64,000 bases of DNA from Pedobacter sp. (GTDB lineage: Bacteria > Bacteroidota > Bacteroidia > Sphingobacteriales > Sphingobacteriaceae): assembly GCA_008015505.1 (NCBI GenBank), contig SSFR01000004.1, positions 79,194 through 143,193 of the forward strand, read 5' to 3'. How positions within the stretch are numbered: position 1 is the stretch's first letter; each line of letters begins with the position of its first letter. This document shows, one piece after another, positions 48,147 to 59,293 of this stretch. The position numbers and the translations under genes are program-made. The notes under the pieces are model-generated. The model had not been told where the DNA came from and ran no database searches. It worked only from the letters and a program-made list of their open reading frames with translations.

Positions 48147-50189
48147 ATGAAAAAAACTCCTTTAGCGGATAGCTACATTATCAAAGATTCAATCAAACAA
48201 TCTTTTATTAAGCTTGACCCCCGTTTGCTGATCAAAAATCCGACCATGTTTGTCGTCGAAATTTGTACAGCTGTGATGCTTATCGAAACCATTTGTTCTT
48301 TTTTTAACACGCATAGCACACCTGGCTTTTCATACAACTTGAGCATCCTTCTAATTTTATTAATTACTGTATTATTCGCCAACTTTGCAGAGGCTTTAGC
48401 CGAAGCCAGAGGTAAGGCACAAACCGATAGCTTACGCAAAACCCGAGAGGATACCCCTGCCAAAGTAATCTTGGAAGATGGAACCCAGCTCACCAAACCG
48501 TCATCTCAGCTAAAAAAAGGAGATGTTTTCTTTTGTGAGGTGGGAGATACTATCCCTACAGATGGTGAAATTCTGGAAGGCTTAGCCAGTATAGATGAAA
48601 GTGCCATTACAGGAGAATCAGCACCCGTAATCCGCGAAGCTGGGGGAGACAAAAGCAGCGTCACCGGCGGAACTAAAGTACTGTCAGACAAAATAAAAGT
48701 TAGCGTCACCAGCCAGCCGGGAGAAAGCTTTTTAGACAAAATGATTGCACTGGTGGAAGGTGCAAGCCGACAAAAAACCCCCAATGAGATTGCCTTGACC
48801 ATTTTATTAGCTGCTTTTACGCTGATTTTCATTATTGTTTGTGTAACCCTGGAACCTTTTGCTGCTTATGCCAAAACGCCCATTAGTATTGCGGCCATTA
48901 TTTCCTTGTTCGTCTGTCTTATTCCAACCACGATTGGCGGCTTATTATCAGCCATTGGCATTGCTGGAATGGACCGCGCCTTGCGAGCCAATGTTATTAC
49001 CAAATCAGGGAAGGCGGTAGAAACAGCAGGCGACATTGATGTATTACTCCTAGACAAGACAGGCACCATTACCATTGGAAATAGAAAGGCAACAAACTTT
49101 TATCCCACCAACGACGTGGATGAAAAACATTTTATTCAATGTGCTGTTTTAAGCTCCATCGCCGATGAAACACCCGAGGGAAAATCCATTGTTGAATTGG
49201 GGCAGCAACACGCTGTAAATGCTGAACAACTAAAAAAACAAATTACCTCCTCTTCTAAATTCACTTTTATTAAGTTCTCAGCAGAAACAAGAAGCTCAGG
49301 CATCGATTGTGAAAGTGGACGTATTCGTAAAGGTGCATTTGACACCATCAAAAAAATAGCTGAACAGGCCGGCAATAGCTTTCCAAACGAAGTAGTGGAA
49401 CGCGTAAATACCATTTCGACTAACGGTGGGACCCCACTCGTGGTTTCTGAAAACGAGAAAATTGTAGGTGTAGTAGAATTACAGGATATTATTAAAACAG
49501 GTATACGAGAGCGTTTCGAACGTCTCCAAAAAATGGGTGTCAAAACAGTCATGGTGACTGGTGACAATCCACTAACAGCCAAGTTTATTGCTGAAAAAGC
49601 TGGTGTGGATGACTTTATTGCAGAAGCAAAACCGGAAGACAAACTCGAATACATCCGAAAAGAACAACAAAGCGGGAAACTAGTAGCCATGATGGGTGAC
49701 GGTACCAACGATGCCCCCGCCCTAGCTCAAGCAGATGTAGGTGTAGCCATGAATAGTGGAACACAAGCGGCTAAAGAAGCAGGAAACATGGTCGACCTAG
49801 ATAATGACCCCACAAAACTCATCGAAGTAATTGAAATTGGCAAACAATTATTGATGACCCGGGGTACACTTACCACCTTCTCCATTGCCAATGATGTGGC
49901 GAAATATTTCGCCATCGTTCCCGCTTTATTCATTGCTTCTATTCCTGCTTTACAGGGCTTGAATATCATGAAATTGCATAGCCCAGAAAGTGCTATTCTT
50001 TCGGCCGTTATTTTTAATGCAATCATCATCCCAATACTCATCCCAATTGCGCTAAAAGGCGTTGCTTATAAACCTATTGGAGCTAGTGCCATTCTACGCA
50101 GAAACTTGCTCATTTATGGCTTAGGTGGTATCCTAATTCCATTCGTTGGAATCAAACTCATTGATCTTATCGTATCAGCATTCGTATAA
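48147..50189 (+). CDS. kdpB: Potassium-transporting ATPase subunit B
   Basis: KdpB is the P-type ATPase that energises K+ uptake. The 680-aa protein has TGES at 155-158 (S158 corresponds to the Ser that is phosphorylated for inhibition in E. coli KdpB), the phosphorylation site D303 in [13 protein letters not shown], and [20 protein letters not shown]. It starts 9 bases after kdpA. Confidence 0.97.
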   Translation: MKKTPLADSYIIKDSIKQSFIKLDPRLLIKNPTMFVVEICTAVMLIETICSFFNTHSTPGFSYNLSILLILLITVLFANFAEALAEARGKAQTDSLRKTREDTPAKVILEDGTQLTKPSSQLKKGDVFFCEVGDTIPTDGEILEGLASIDESAITGESAPVIREAGGDKSSVTGGTKVLSDKIKVSVTSQPGESFLDKMIALVEGASRQKTPNEIALTILLAAFTLIFIIVCVTLEPFAAYAKTPISIAAIISLFVCLIPTTIGGLLSAIGIAGMDRALRANVITKSGKAVETAGDIDVLLLDKTGTITIGNRKATNFYPTNDVDEKHFIQCAVLSSIADETPEGKSIVELGQQHAVNAEQLKKQITSSSKFTFIKFSAETRSSGIDCESGRIRKGAFDTIKKIAEQAGNSFPNEVVERVNTISTNGGTPLVVSENEKIVGVVELQDIIKTGIRERFERLQKMGVKTVMVTGDNPLTAKFIAEKAGVDDFIAEAKPEDKLEYIRKEQQSGKLVAMMGDGTNDAPALAQADVGVAMNSGTQAAKEAGNMVDLDNDPTKLIEVIEIGKQLLMTRGTLTTFSIANDVAKYFAIVPALFIASIPALQGLNIMKLHSPESAILSAVIFNAIIIPILIPIALKGVAYKPIGASAILRRNLLIYGLGGILIPFVGIKLIDLIVSAFV

Positions 50190-50310
50190 AATAGTCTGAG
50201 CTATGATTTATTTGATCTTTATGATTAAAAAAGTAAATCGTAGTCCAAACAATAAGTAAAACATAGCGATCACAACAATCTAATAAAATCACAGTTCAGA
50301 CAATAAACAG

Positions 50311-50901
50311 ATGAAGAATATATTCTCAGCAATCAAGCTAACCACATTGTGCCTGATCTTTTTTTCTGCTATTTACCCCCTAGCTATTACCGTTATTGCC
50401 CAATTTGCTCCAGGTAAAGGGAGGGGAGAAACAGTCGAACTAAATGGCAAAATAGTAGGCTTCCAAAAAATAGGCCAAACCTTTAACAATGAAAATTATT
50501 TCTGGGGTAGGCCATCTGCCGCTGGTTACAATGCGGCAAGTGGTAGCGGGAGTAATAAGGGGCCTAGCAACCCCGATTATCTTAAGGACGTGCAAGTCCG
50601 AGTGGACACTTTTCTGCTGCGTCATCCGTATTTGTCAAAGCAAGAGATACCTACCGAAATGGTCACGGCCTCAGGTAGTGGTTTAGACCCCCATATTTCA
50701 CCTCAGGCAGCATTAGTTCAGGTTAAACGCGTTGCCCAAGCAAGAAATATTCCTGAAACGCGACTCATCCGGCTAATTGAACAACACACCGAAAAACCAC
50801 TACTGAGTCTATTTGGACCATCAAAAGTGAATGTATTAGAGCTGAATATTGCACTGGATCAAGCCTCACCCCAGCCCTCTCCAAAGGAGAGGGAGCAATA
50901 G
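50311..50901 (+). CDS. kdpC: Potassium-transporting ATPase subunit C
   Basis: KdpC is a single-span periplasmic subunit of the complex. The 196-aa product has the N-terminal helix (LTTLCLIFFSAIYPLAITVI), FNNENYFWGRPSAAGYNAAS, VTASGSGLDPHISPQAALVQ and VNVLELNIALDQ. The last residues, ASPQPSPKEREQ, are encoded by a palindromic repeat and are not part of the normal protein. It lies 121 bases after kdpB, with no feature I can name in the gap. Confidence 0.95.
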   Translation: MKNIFSAIKLTTLCLIFFSAIYPLAITVIAQFAPGKGRGETVELNGKIVGFQKIGQTFNNENYFWGRPSAAGYNAASGSGSNKGPSNPDYLKDVQVRVDTFLLRHPYLSKQEIPTEMVTASGSGLDPHISPQAALVQVKRVAQARNIPETRLIRLIEQHTEKPLLSLFGPSKVNVLELNIALDQASPQPSPKEREQ

Positions 50902-50905
50902 CTCC
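50864..50905 (+). repeat. Palindromic repeat overlapping the end of kdpC
   Basis: ccctctcc-aaa-ggagaggg (50875-50893) is a perfect hairpin preceded by cctcacccca, and a second inverted repeat ggagc-aata-gctcc (50892-50905) spans the stop codon. I recall the core CCTCACCCCAGCCCTCTCC from many genomes as a dispersed repeat read as SPQPSPKERE. The stem may also act as a terminator or processing site between kdpC and the porin gene. Confidence 0.6.
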
Positions 50906-50938
50906 ATAAAATCATATATCCGTTAATGCTCTTCATTT

Positions 50939-52009
50939 ATGCAAAAAATAATCTGTCTTTTGTTCGTCCTCAGTTTAATGCGGGCATATGCGCAAGATCC
51001 AGCAAAGCCTCTGAGTTTCTCAGGCTATGTGGAAACTTATTACAGCTATGATTTTGGGCACCCAACTAGTCATGAAAGACCACCCTTCTTCTATAGCTAT
51101 AATCGCCATAATGAAGTCAACTTGAATCTCGGCTTTGCCAAAGCCAACTACAACACGAATCAAGTACGTGGTAATTTTGCCCTCATGGTAGGGACTTACC
51201 CCCAGTATAACATGGCTGCTGAACAAGGCCTACTGAAAAATATTTTTGAGGCCAATGCCGGAGTAAAACTCTTCAAGAGACATAATGTATGGCTTGATGC
51301 AGGAATTATGCCTTCCCATATTGGTTTTGAGAGTGCCGTCGGCAAAGATTGCTGGAATCTAACTCGAAGTATTCTAGCGGAGAATTCACCTTATTATGAA
51401 ACTGGAATCAAATTGGGTCACACCTCCAAAAATGAAAAATTATACTTAGCAGCCATGTACCTCAATGGTTGGCAAAGAATACAGCGCATACCTGCTAATC
51501 AAACACCTGCCTTTGGAACCCAAATTACCTATAAGCCCAATACAAATACAACTTTAAACTGGAGCACCTATATCGGCAATGAGCAGCCTGATAGTCTAAA
51601 GAAGTGGCGTTATTTCAGCAATCTTTATGGCATTTTTCATCTGACCAAAAAAATCGATTTAATAACAGGATTCGATTATGGCATACAACAACAAAGCACA
51701 AGTAGCAATCAATATAATCCTTGGTACTCACCTGTTTTGATTATTCGCTACACGTTAAATGATCAAATCCGAATAGCTGCTAGAGGAGAATATTATATGG
51801 ATCGAGCCGGAACAATTATTACCACAGGAAGCCCGAATGGCTTTCAAACCCTAGGCTACTCACTAAACCTGGACTATTTACCCACCTCGAATGTGATACT
51901 TCGCATCGAGGGTAGCGGCTTAAATAGCAAAGACGCTGTATTTGCTTTGAATAATCACCCCTGCAATCAAAATTATTTTATTACCACTTCAATGGCGATG
52001 TCTTTCTAA
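50939..52009 (+). CDS. Outer-membrane porin-like beta-barrel protein of the kdp locus
   Basis: The 356-aa protein has a signal peptide ending AYAQ and starts the mature part with FSGYVETYYSYDFG. Many alternating beta strands follow and it ends TTSMAMSF with a terminal Phe, the outer-membrane insertion signal. It shows PSHIGFESAVGKDCWNLTRS and YETGIKLGH. Such barrels are found in kdp clusters of other Bacteroidota. A role in letting K+ cross the outer membrane is inference. The next ATG follows its stop with no gap. Confidence 0.8.
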   Translation: MQKIICLLFVLSLMRAYAQDPAKPLSFSGYVETYYSYDFGHPTSHERPPFFYSYNRHNEVNLNLGFAKANYNTNQVRGNFALMVGTYPQYNMAAEQGLLKNIFEANAGVKLFKRHNVWLDAGIMPSHIGFESAVGKDCWNLTRSILAENSPYYETGIKLGHTSKNEKLYLAAMYLNGWQRIQRIPANQTPAFGTQITYKPNTNTTLNWSTYIGNEQPDSLKKWRYFSNLYGIFHLTKKIDLITGFDYGIQQQSTSSNQYNPWYSPVLIIRYTLNDQIRIAARGEYYMDRAGTIITTGSPNGFQTLGYSLNLDYLPTSNVILRIEGSGLNSKDAVFALNNHPCNQNYFITTSMAMSF

Positions 52010-53134
52010 ATGACGGAAAAAGAAACCAATGTGCAACATTTTCTTGATCTCATCCAAAAGTCAAGAAAAGGAAAGTTTAAGATCTATATCGGTATGAGCG
52101 CTGGTGTAGGTAAAACGTTTCGTATGCTCCAAGAGGCTCATGCCTTATTAAAAAGTGGAATTGATGTAAAAATTGGCTTTATTGAAACCCATAACCGAGC
52201 AGAGACTCAACAATTAGTAGATGGCTTGCCCATTATTCCGCGACGTAAACTCTTTTACAAGGGAAAAGAATTAGAAGAACTAGATCTACAAGCCATTATC
52301 AATCTTAGACCAGAAGTTGTCATTATTGATGAGCTGGCCCATTCCAATATAGAAGGCAGCAAAAATGAGAAGCGCTGGCAAGATGTAGTAGAAATCTTAA
52401 ATGCGGGGATCAATGTCATTAGTGCAGTCAATATTCAACATATTGAAAGTCTCAATAATGACATTAAAGCAATCACAGGAATCGAGGTCCAGGAGCGTGT
52501 TCCTGACCGAGTATTGCAACTAGCCGATGAAGTAGTCAATATTGACTTAACTGCTGGGGAACTCGTTACCCGACTAAAAGAAGGCAAAATTTATACCAAA
52601 GAAAAAATCCCGATTGCACTTGACAATTTTTTCAAAACGGAAAACATTCTGCAATTACGCGAACTGGCCCTAAAAGAGGTTGCAAGCCAAGTAGAACGAA
52701 AGGTAGAAACAGAAGTACCCAAAGGTATTGCTATGCGCCACGAACGTTTTATGGCCTGTATCAGCAGCAATGACAAGACTGCAAAAAATGTCATTCGAAA
52801 AACCGCCCGACTAGCGAGTTATTATCACAGCAAATGGTCCATTTTATACGTGCAAACCCCTAGTGAACGCGGGGATAAAATTCCCCTTGATAAACAACGC
52901 CACTTAATTAACAACTTCAAATTAGCCACTGAGCTTGGAGCGGAAATACATAAGATAGAAGGCCAAAATGTATCCAAAACAATTATGCAAGTAGTTGAGC
53001 AAAAAGGAATCACAACACTTTGTATAGGGAAACCGCACCTAAGTTTATTCCGGATCATTTTAGCAACCCATACGTTTAATCAGCTACTCAATAAGCTATC
53101 TTCACTAGATATTGACCTGGTGATTTTAAGCTAG
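52010..53134 (+). CDS. KdpD sensor, N-terminal half only (KdpD + USP domains)
   Basis: The 374-aa protein has Walker A GMSAGVGKT (28-36), Walker B in PEVVIIDELAHSN (about 101-113), and the KdpD signature WQDVVEILNAGINVISAVNI. A universal-stress-protein domain covers about 245-374 (NVIRKTARLASYYHSKWSIL, TTLCIGKPHLSLF). It ends there, without the membrane, HisKA and ATPase domains of full-length KdpD (about 900 aa). In E. coli these parts sense K+ and nucleotides. The kinase is encoded by the next gene. Confidence 0.9.
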   Translation: MTEKETNVQHFLDLIQKSRKGKFKIYIGMSAGVGKTFRMLQEAHALLKSGIDVKIGFIETHNRAETQQLVDGLPIIPRRKLFYKGKELEELDLQAIINLRPEVVIIDELAHSNIEGSKNEKRWQDVVEILNAGINVISAVNIQHIESLNNDIKAITGIEVQERVPDRVLQLADEVVNIDLTAGELVTRLKEGKIYTKEKIPIALDNFFKTENILQLRELALKEVASQVERKVETEVPKGIAMRHERFMACISSNDKTAKNVIRKTARLASYYHSKWSILYVQTPSERGDKIPLDKQRHLINNFKLATELGAEIHKIEGQNVSKTIMQVVEQKGITTLCIGKPHLSLFRIILATHTFNQLLNKLSSLDIDLVILS

Positions 53135-53227
53135 AAATATCACAATCGCTCATCACCCCACCATAATTAGAATATAATACGTTTCTATATCTGGAAAACC
53201 AGAAGCTTGTGTATAAACTAAACAAAC

Positions 53228-54961
53228 ATGAAGATTAAAACGAAGTTGACTCTAGGTGTTGGATTACTTTTTATTATGATCATTCTACTGTCATTGATCA
53301 ATGGAGCCTACATCAATGCAGTAAAAAATGATACCGAGAATGTTTTAGTGGCCAACTATAATACCCTGGAGTACGCCAGAAATATGCTTTTAGCCTTGGA
53401 TGAAATTTCTACGCCCAATAGCCCCGCCACGAAAAAATTTGAAGACTACTTAAAAAAACAGCAAAAAAATATTACCGAAAATGGCGAAAAAGAAATCGCC
53501 GATAAACTGGCTAATCATTACCAACAACTAATCGCTCAACCATCAAGAAATGGCTTATATCCGACATTAAGACATGATATTGCTGATATTATGCAATTAA
53601 GCATGGAAGCCATACAACGTAAAAATGAATTAGCTAAGAAAACAGCATTATCAGCCACTGTATGGATTGCATTAAGTAGTACCATTTGTTTTTTAATTGC
53701 CTTTACCTTATTGGTGAATCTACCAAGTAGCATTGCTGGACCGATTAAAGAATTGTCGGACAGAATCAAACAAATTGCAGCAAGTAATTACCATCAACGT
53801 GTTCATTTTGAAAATCATGATGAATTTGGGGAGTTATCCAAGTCCTTCAATACGATGGCAAAAAAACTGGAGGAATATCATGATAGCAACTTACATCAGC
53901 TCTTATTCGATAAAAAACGCATTGAAACCCTGATTAACAACATGCGTGACCCAGTTATCGGCTTGGATGAAAAACACATAATACTTTTTGCAAACGATGA
54001 AGCCTCAAAAGTAATTGGCCTTTCTACAAATGATCTGATTGGAAAAACTGCTCAAGATGTTGCCGCAACTAATGATTTAATGAAACTACTCATAAATGGC
54101 TTGACCAATCCATCGAAAGAAGCTGAAAAACAGATAAGTTCACCGTTAAAAATTTATGCTGGTGGTAAAGAAAGTTTTTTTCAAAAAGAACTCATTGAAA
54201 TTGATATTACCCCTACGGGTGAAAAGGAGCCTCAACATCTCGGACATGTTATCATATTAAAAAATATCACTCCATTTAAAGAACTGGATTTTGCTAAAAC
54301 AAACTTTATGGCAACTCTTTCTCATGAACTGAAAATGCCCATATCATCCATTCAACATACTACGCAACTACTCGAAGAGCAAAAAACAGGTTCAATCAAT
54401 GCCGAACAACGAAAATTAATAGACAGTATCCAGAAAAGTAATGATCACCTTTTAAAAATCACCAACGAACTACTCAACCTATCCCAAGTAGAAACAGGTA
54501 ATATTCCACTCAATATCCAAAAAAATAACCCTAATGACATTCTAGAATATGCACTGCAAGCAGTAAAATCTCAAACTGATCAAAAACAAATCTTAATCCT
54601 GACAGATACTGATTATCAATTACCCGACATCAAAACAGATATTGAAAAAACCATCTGGGTATTAGTTAATTTTCTAACCAATGCCATTCGTTACTCCCCC
54701 CAACAAGGTAAAATATTCGTCCAAGTCAGAAAGGGAAAAGATTATGTTTCTTTTTCGGTGAAAGATGAAGGCAAAGGAATTGATCAGCAATATTTGGACA
54801 AAATATTTGATAAGTATCTACAAATACCCAACACCAATAAGGCAGGCATTGGCCTAGGCCTTGCTATCAGCAAAGAATTTATCGAAGCCCAAGATGGTCA
54901 AATCGGTATTGAGAGCACCATCGGTGTTGGTAGTACATTTTATTTCAAACTTCCTATATAG
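53228..54961 (+). CDS. Membrane sensor histidine kinase of the kdp locus
   Basis: The 577-aa protein has two transmembrane helices (about 7-27 and 143-164) around a periplasmic loop of about 115 residues. HAMP (about 165-217) and PAS (about 230-350) domains follow. HisKA has the phospho-acceptor H366 in MATLSHELKMPISSI, and the ATPase domain has NFLTNAIRYSP, VKDEGKGID and AGIGLGLAISKEF. It follows the KdpD half after 93 bases. No response regulator gene adjoins it. It probably controls kdp with a partner encoded elsewhere. Confidence 0.9.
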   Translation: MKIKTKLTLGVGLLFIMIILLSLINGAYINAVKNDTENVLVANYNTLEYARNMLLALDEISTPNSPATKKFEDYLKKQQKNITENGEKEIADKLANHYQQLIAQPSRNGLYPTLRHDIADIMQLSMEAIQRKNELAKKTALSATVWIALSSTICFLIAFTLLVNLPSSIAGPIKELSDRIKQIAASNYHQRVHFENHDEFGELSKSFNTMAKKLEEYHDSNLHQLLFDKKRIETLINNMRDPVIGLDEKHIILFANDEASKVIGLSTNDLIGKTAQDVAATNDLMKLLINGLTNPSKEAEKQISSPLKIYAGGKESFFQKELIEIDITPTGEKEPQHLGHVIILKNITPFKELDFAKTNFMATLSHELKMPISSIQHTTQLLEEQKTGSINAEQRKLIDSIQKSNDHLLKITNELLNLSQVETGNIPLNIQKNNPNDILEYALQAVKSQTDQKQILILTDTDYQLPDIKTDIEKTIWVLVNFLTNAIRYSPQQGKIFVQVRKGKDYVSFSVKDEGKGIDQQYLDKIFDKYLQIPNTNKAGIGLGLAISKEFIEAQDGQIGIESTIGVGSTFYFKLPI

Positions 54962-55116
54962 CAGCCTATCTTTTCTGATTTGCAATCTGCTTGTTAGGAT
55001 AAATTAGGTATCCATAAAGCATCTCTCAATGGCTGAACTGTCTTTTCGAAAATCCGGCTAACTTTTTCTTGCCCATTGTTTAGTATTTCGATGATCTGCT
55101 TGTTGGTCAGTTTGTT

Positions 55117-55329
55117 TTATCGAAAAGGTTTTAACTCTTCCACGAGAGTTTCTGACATTTCTATTTTGTCGTATACATCCAATGTTTTGTTAACTAACGC
55201 CGCTGCCTTTTGTTCAAAATGCATTGATTTGTACCATTCCATGAACACTTTTTTATCTTCTATTTCATGAACTTTTTTATGGATATTTTTTTCTTCTTCC
55301 GAAAAGAAAAGACAGTTTTTTTGGATCAT
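55117..55329 (-). CDS. Unrecognised short ORF, possible gene fragment
   Basis: This 70-aa frame (MIQKNCLFFSEEEKNIHKKV ... VEELKPFR) is charged and helical. I recognise no family. The frame is open upstream for a few residues (DGTDGRY), and a readable stretch continues past the stop as NKLTNKQIIEILNNG and VQPLRDALWIPNLS, so it may be the remains of a larger gene. It lies next to a clear pseudogene, on the same strand. Confidence 0.25.
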   Translation of the reverse strand: MIQKNCLFFSEEEKNIHKKVHEIEDKKVFMEWYKSMHFEQKAAALVNKTLDVYDKIEMSETLVEELKPFR

Positions 55330-55444
55330 ATAACGCCCATCTGTGCCATCTACTTTAGGGGGAACATTGTTTTTTTAGCTCAGAAATAATAGATAGTATA
55401 CTCCATAGAGAGAGTTCATTTTTGTTTACAGGTTCCCTTTTTAG

Positions 55445-57121
55445 CTATAACAAATGCTCAATCAAAAGCGCCAACTAGAGGAGATTATTTTGTTGAAAGA
55501 GCATGTAAGGGTCGATATTAACTCCCAAATCGTGGTTAATGGCATTAACTAATCGAGTGCTTTTAATGAATCGACTCCCAGTTGGTTCAATTCCATTGAA
55601 TTGAATCGAATTGAGTTAAGTTTTGATAGATCAGATGCCACAACTTAATTCGAGTATTTTTTGTAGATAAGTTTCAATGTTTTCGTGATTAGGTTCCTTT
55701 TTCACTTTTTCAATCCGTATATCAAGCGTTGGTGTTGTCTTTTCACTATGTAGGTCGTTCAAAGAAGATGCAATTGGCTTTAATTGCCCCGATAGATATA
55801 AGTCAGCACAAGTTTTCCGTCTTAATTTACCGCTTGAAGTACGTGGATAGAGAAGGGGCTGACTAAAAGACATTCATAAGCTTGTAATCCAGTTTGTGCA
55901 AACATATTTTTTTATATGAGCGTAGGAATACGGGCAATTTCTGGCTGATTACGCGCTGATCGTTTCACTTCAGCTAGCACAATGAAGTGCTCTGCATTGT
56001 TTATTTCTGTCGAGAATGACACAATGCCGCTTGTATTCACTCATTCATTATATGGTAGAACCAGACTTTCGATATCGAATGGATAAAAATTCTTCCCATT
56101 GAAAATCTACCAGGTCAATAAATAAATCTTCATTATTTCTGTTCCAATACCCCTTGGACACACTTGGTACTGCGATACGGATTTCGCCTTGCTGCAATTC
56201 TTTTAGAACGTTCTGCTTTGGATAGAGTTGGATTAGACTAACGATTTTCACTTTTACTTCTGGTTGGATATGTCCAGAGCTTATGTGGTTTTTTGCTGAC
56301 GAAAGCAATTTTAGCAGCATCTGTTCTTCCAGAGGAAGCACACTGAGATCGCATACCAGCAAGGTAGCTTCTGCCAAGTCATAACAAGGGGAAAATGATG
56401 ATTTTGAGAATCATGCAACTAAAAATTTAGATGAAAACTTTTTGATGGTTTCATACCGAACAGGTTCAGATCTATTGTAGGCTACCTGCCATGTGGATAA
56501 ATCTAGTTTTGCTATTTCACTTTCTCCTACTTTTTCCACACATAATTCGTAGGCAAAATTGGGTCCTCCCGAATGGGTGACTTTGTAAGATGAAATGATT
56601 TTTAGCCAACGGACGTATATTGAATGAAACTGATATCATCTTCAAGAGTTATTACAGGTGATAAAAAATCGCGGATTTGCAGCTCGGACGTACTATTGTC
56701 CAAAATGAGAATGGGCTGCTTGATAATTAGCATACTTATTTCATTGACTTTACTTCTTTCCGTAATGATTGGAGCTGGATCAGCATCCTTGATAATATGA
56801 ATTAGCTGCTCGGTGTGTCTTTTCTCACTTTGAGGAAACAACGGAACAGCGATAGCTCCAGCATACTGACAGGCTAAAAATGAAGTGATAAATTCGATAC
56901 TATTCGTATGTAATAGTAGAACCCGTTGCTGTTTCAGTTTTCGATGAATGAGTAAAGTACCCATGTCTCACTTGGTTAGCTAATTCAGCATAACTTAATT
57001 TAATCTCCTTTGCTTCTCCATCTTCTAAAAAAATATAGGCGGCCTTATCCGAATAGATCTCTGCACGATCAAACATATAAGCGCATATATTAGAATAATT
57101 GGCTGGAGCTTGGGTGTGCAT
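55445..57121 (-). pseudogene. Decayed fatty acyl-AMP ligase fused to an acyl carrier domain
   Basis: Pieces in several frames line up in order with a FAAL. These are an N-terminus (ANYSNICAYMFDRAEIYSDK), LACQYAGAIAVPLFPQSEKR, a stop after FIQYTS, then VTHSGGPNFAYELCVEKVG, STWQVAYNRSEPVRYETIKK, AEATLLV, VPSVSKGYWNRNNED, and YPRTSSGKLRRKTCADLYLS. A carrier domain follows with NQLGVDSLKA, where the Ser would carry phosphopantetheine, then LVNAINHDLGVNI. The nucleotide-binding stretch after QYTS (about 100 residues) and the part after the GYWNR block are deleted, and stops and frameshifts occur between pieces. The intact gene would have activated a fatty acid and loaded it on a carrier. Confidence 0.8.
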
Positions 57122-57176
57122 GATATGGTGTAATACTCCCTATCTAACATTTTGTCTTTAGCTAATCTTGTGATAA

Positions 57177-59174
57177 TTACTTCGTCCAAACGTCATTATC
57201 TGAGTTAAAATCGGGAAAAACCAAATCTGGATCGAGTGTTACTGAGGCCAATTCCTCAGTGGAGGGATACAAGAAAGTCCATTTGCTATTTCGTTCCCAT
57301 ATTTCCACTGGAAGATTAATGCGTTCTTTTTTACCACCTATTGTTTTGATTTCCACAATACAAGGCATGGTCATTTTTTCTAGATTTTCTAAGGTAATTA
57401 ATGCACCTTGTTTGGGATCATCTTTGACATATTTAACACCTGTTACAGCCTGATCCAGTTTCCAACTATTGAAAAACCATCCCCGCCAAAACCAATTTAA
57501 ATTCTCTCCCGCCACATTCTCCATGGTTCTGAAAAAATCATCGGGGGCAGGGTGTTTAAAAGCCCAATTATTAATATAGGTTTTAAATGCCTTATCAAAA
57601 CGGTCTTTCCCTAAAATTTGTTCACGTAATAATGTAAGTCCTACACTTGGTTTGAAATAGCATAATATACCAATATTTCGCTCCTTCATATTGTCTGGAG
57701 TACTCATGATTGGCTCAAGCGCCTCATTGGTCAATGCCTTAGCAGCCGCATGCATATTCGCTGATTTTCCACGATACTCACCTTGATTAAATTCATAAGT
57801 CGAAAGCGTATTGATAAATGTATTGAACCCCTCATCCATCCATCCATATAAGCGCTCGTTAGAGCCCACAATCATGGGAAACCAGGTATGACCAAACTCG
57901 TGATCAGTCACCCCCCATAAATCTTCTTTTTTACTGTTAGAACCACAAAAAACAATACCTGGATATTCCATACCCCGCACATTGGAAGCCACATTAGTTG
58001 CTGCTGGATAAGGGAATTCAAACCATTTTTTAGAATAATGCTCAATGGATGCTTTGGTATATTCGGTAGCACGCGTCCAAGCATCATCACCTGCACTTTC
58101 TATCGGATACGCAGAAATAGCCAATGAGGCCGTGCCGCTAGGGAGATTGATTTTTGCCGCATCGATGATAAAGGAAGCAGATGATGCCCAAGAAACGTCC
58201 CTGGCATTTTTAATGACATAGTGCCACGTCAGTTCGGACTTTCCCATTGGCCTAGAGTCAGGCTTAGTGACCTCATAAGCTGAGCGAATGATCACTGTCT
58301 TATCGCTGTTCATGGCCTTACTCCAGCGCCTAATTTGATCGGTCGTATATACATCTTTCATATTGACCAATTCACCTGACCCAACCACAATATGACTGGT
58401 TGGCACCGTGATCTTAACATCAAAATTGCCATATTCTAGATAAAATTCGCTAGGTCCTGTATAAGGAACGGTATTCCAACCTGATAAGTCATCATAAACA
58501 CACATACGTGGATACCACTGGGCCACACAAAATATTTTTCCATTTTGCGTATCCAAAATCCCCATCCTATCCGAACCATAAATCGGAACCTCAAATGTAT
58601 ATTCTATCTTAAGTTTAACTTGCCCACCTTGAGCACGAATTGCCGCCGGTAAAAAGATCTGCATACGGGTGTCTTCAATCGTATAAGCTATGTTTCTTTC
58701 TGAGTTCCCAATCTTATCTTTCGTTAGCATCTTGACAGATTTGATTTTAAACCCCAAATCCGACTTTTGTCCCCCCGAACCATTACGGCTGCCTGTTACC
58801 GGAATAATCGCACTTCCTCGTGAATCCGATTTAAATAAATTCTGATCCAAACTCATCCAAATAAAAGATAGTTTGTCCGGGCTATTATTCGTATAAGTTA
58901 ATATCTCAGTCCCAGTGATTACACTATTCCTTTCGTCAAGTCTTGCTGTCAGTTCATAATCAGCCCTATTCTGCCAATACTTGGGTCCCGGCTGACCACT
59001 TGCAGACCGATATTCATTTCCATTTTTTGTATAAAATAATGGAGCAAAAGCATCATGATAGTTATACTTATTCAGCGACTGCGGGTTAGAGATGTTTGAA
59101 ACAGCTTGACCTTTAGAAACAGACGATAATGCAAGCAGACTTAATGATAAACCAAGGATTAGATTCAATTTCAT
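57177..59174 (-). CDS. M1-family zinc aminopeptidase
   Basis: The 665-aa protein has a signal peptide (about residues 1-22). The M1 exopeptidase motif appears as GMEYPG (401-406) in place of GAMEN, and the zinc site as HEFGH (425-429) with the distal Glu E448 in [11 protein letters not shown] large N-terminal beta domain (about 60-290) and a C-terminal domain complete the fold. It is probably periplasmic and acts on peptides. Confidence 0.9.
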   Translation of the reverse strand: MKLNLILGLSLSLLALSSVSKGQAVSNISNPQSLNKYNYHDAFAPLFYTKNGNEYRSASGQPGPKYWQNRADYELTARLDERNSVITGTEILTYTNNSPDKLSFIWMSLDQNLFKSDSRGSAIIPVTGSRNGSGGQKSDLGFKIKSVKMLTKDKIGNSERNIAYTIEDTRMQIFLPAAIRAQGGQVKLKIEYTFEVPIYGSDRMGILDTQNGKIFCVAQWYPRMCVYDDLSGWNTVPYTGPSEFYLEYGNFDVKITVPTSHIVVGSGELVNMKDVYTTDQIRRWSKAMNSDKTVIIRSAYEVTKPDSRPMGKSELTWHYVIKNARDVSWASSASFIIDAAKINLPSGTASLAISAYPIESAGDDAWTRATEYTKASIEHYSKKWFEFPYPAATNVASNVRGMEYPGIVFCGSNSKKEDLWGVTDHEFGHTWFPMIVGSNERLYGWMDEGFNTFINTLSTYEFNQGEYRGKSANMHAAAKALTNEALEPIMSTPDNMKERNIGILCYFKPSVGLTLLREQILGKDRFDKAFKTYINNWAFKHPAPDDFFRTMENVAGENLNWFWRGWFFNSWKLDQAVTGVKYVKDDPKQGALITLENLEKMTMPCIVEIKTIGGKKERINLPVEIWERNSKWTFLYPSTEELASVTLDPDLVFPDFNSDNDVWTK

Positions 59175-59293
59175 ATTTATAAATTTTCGCTCAAATTAAT
59201 TAATTTAAGCACAAAATCATGATTGCATAATAAATATAAATCGATTTTTAAAAACTGAAATCCATACTTTTTATTCTTAAAAAGGCTCCACAG

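Noticed and set aside
49136..49708. 190-aa open frame opposite kdpB
   Set aside because: It lies antisense within a strongly conserved gene and its product has no domain-like pattern. It is a shadow of the kdpB codons.
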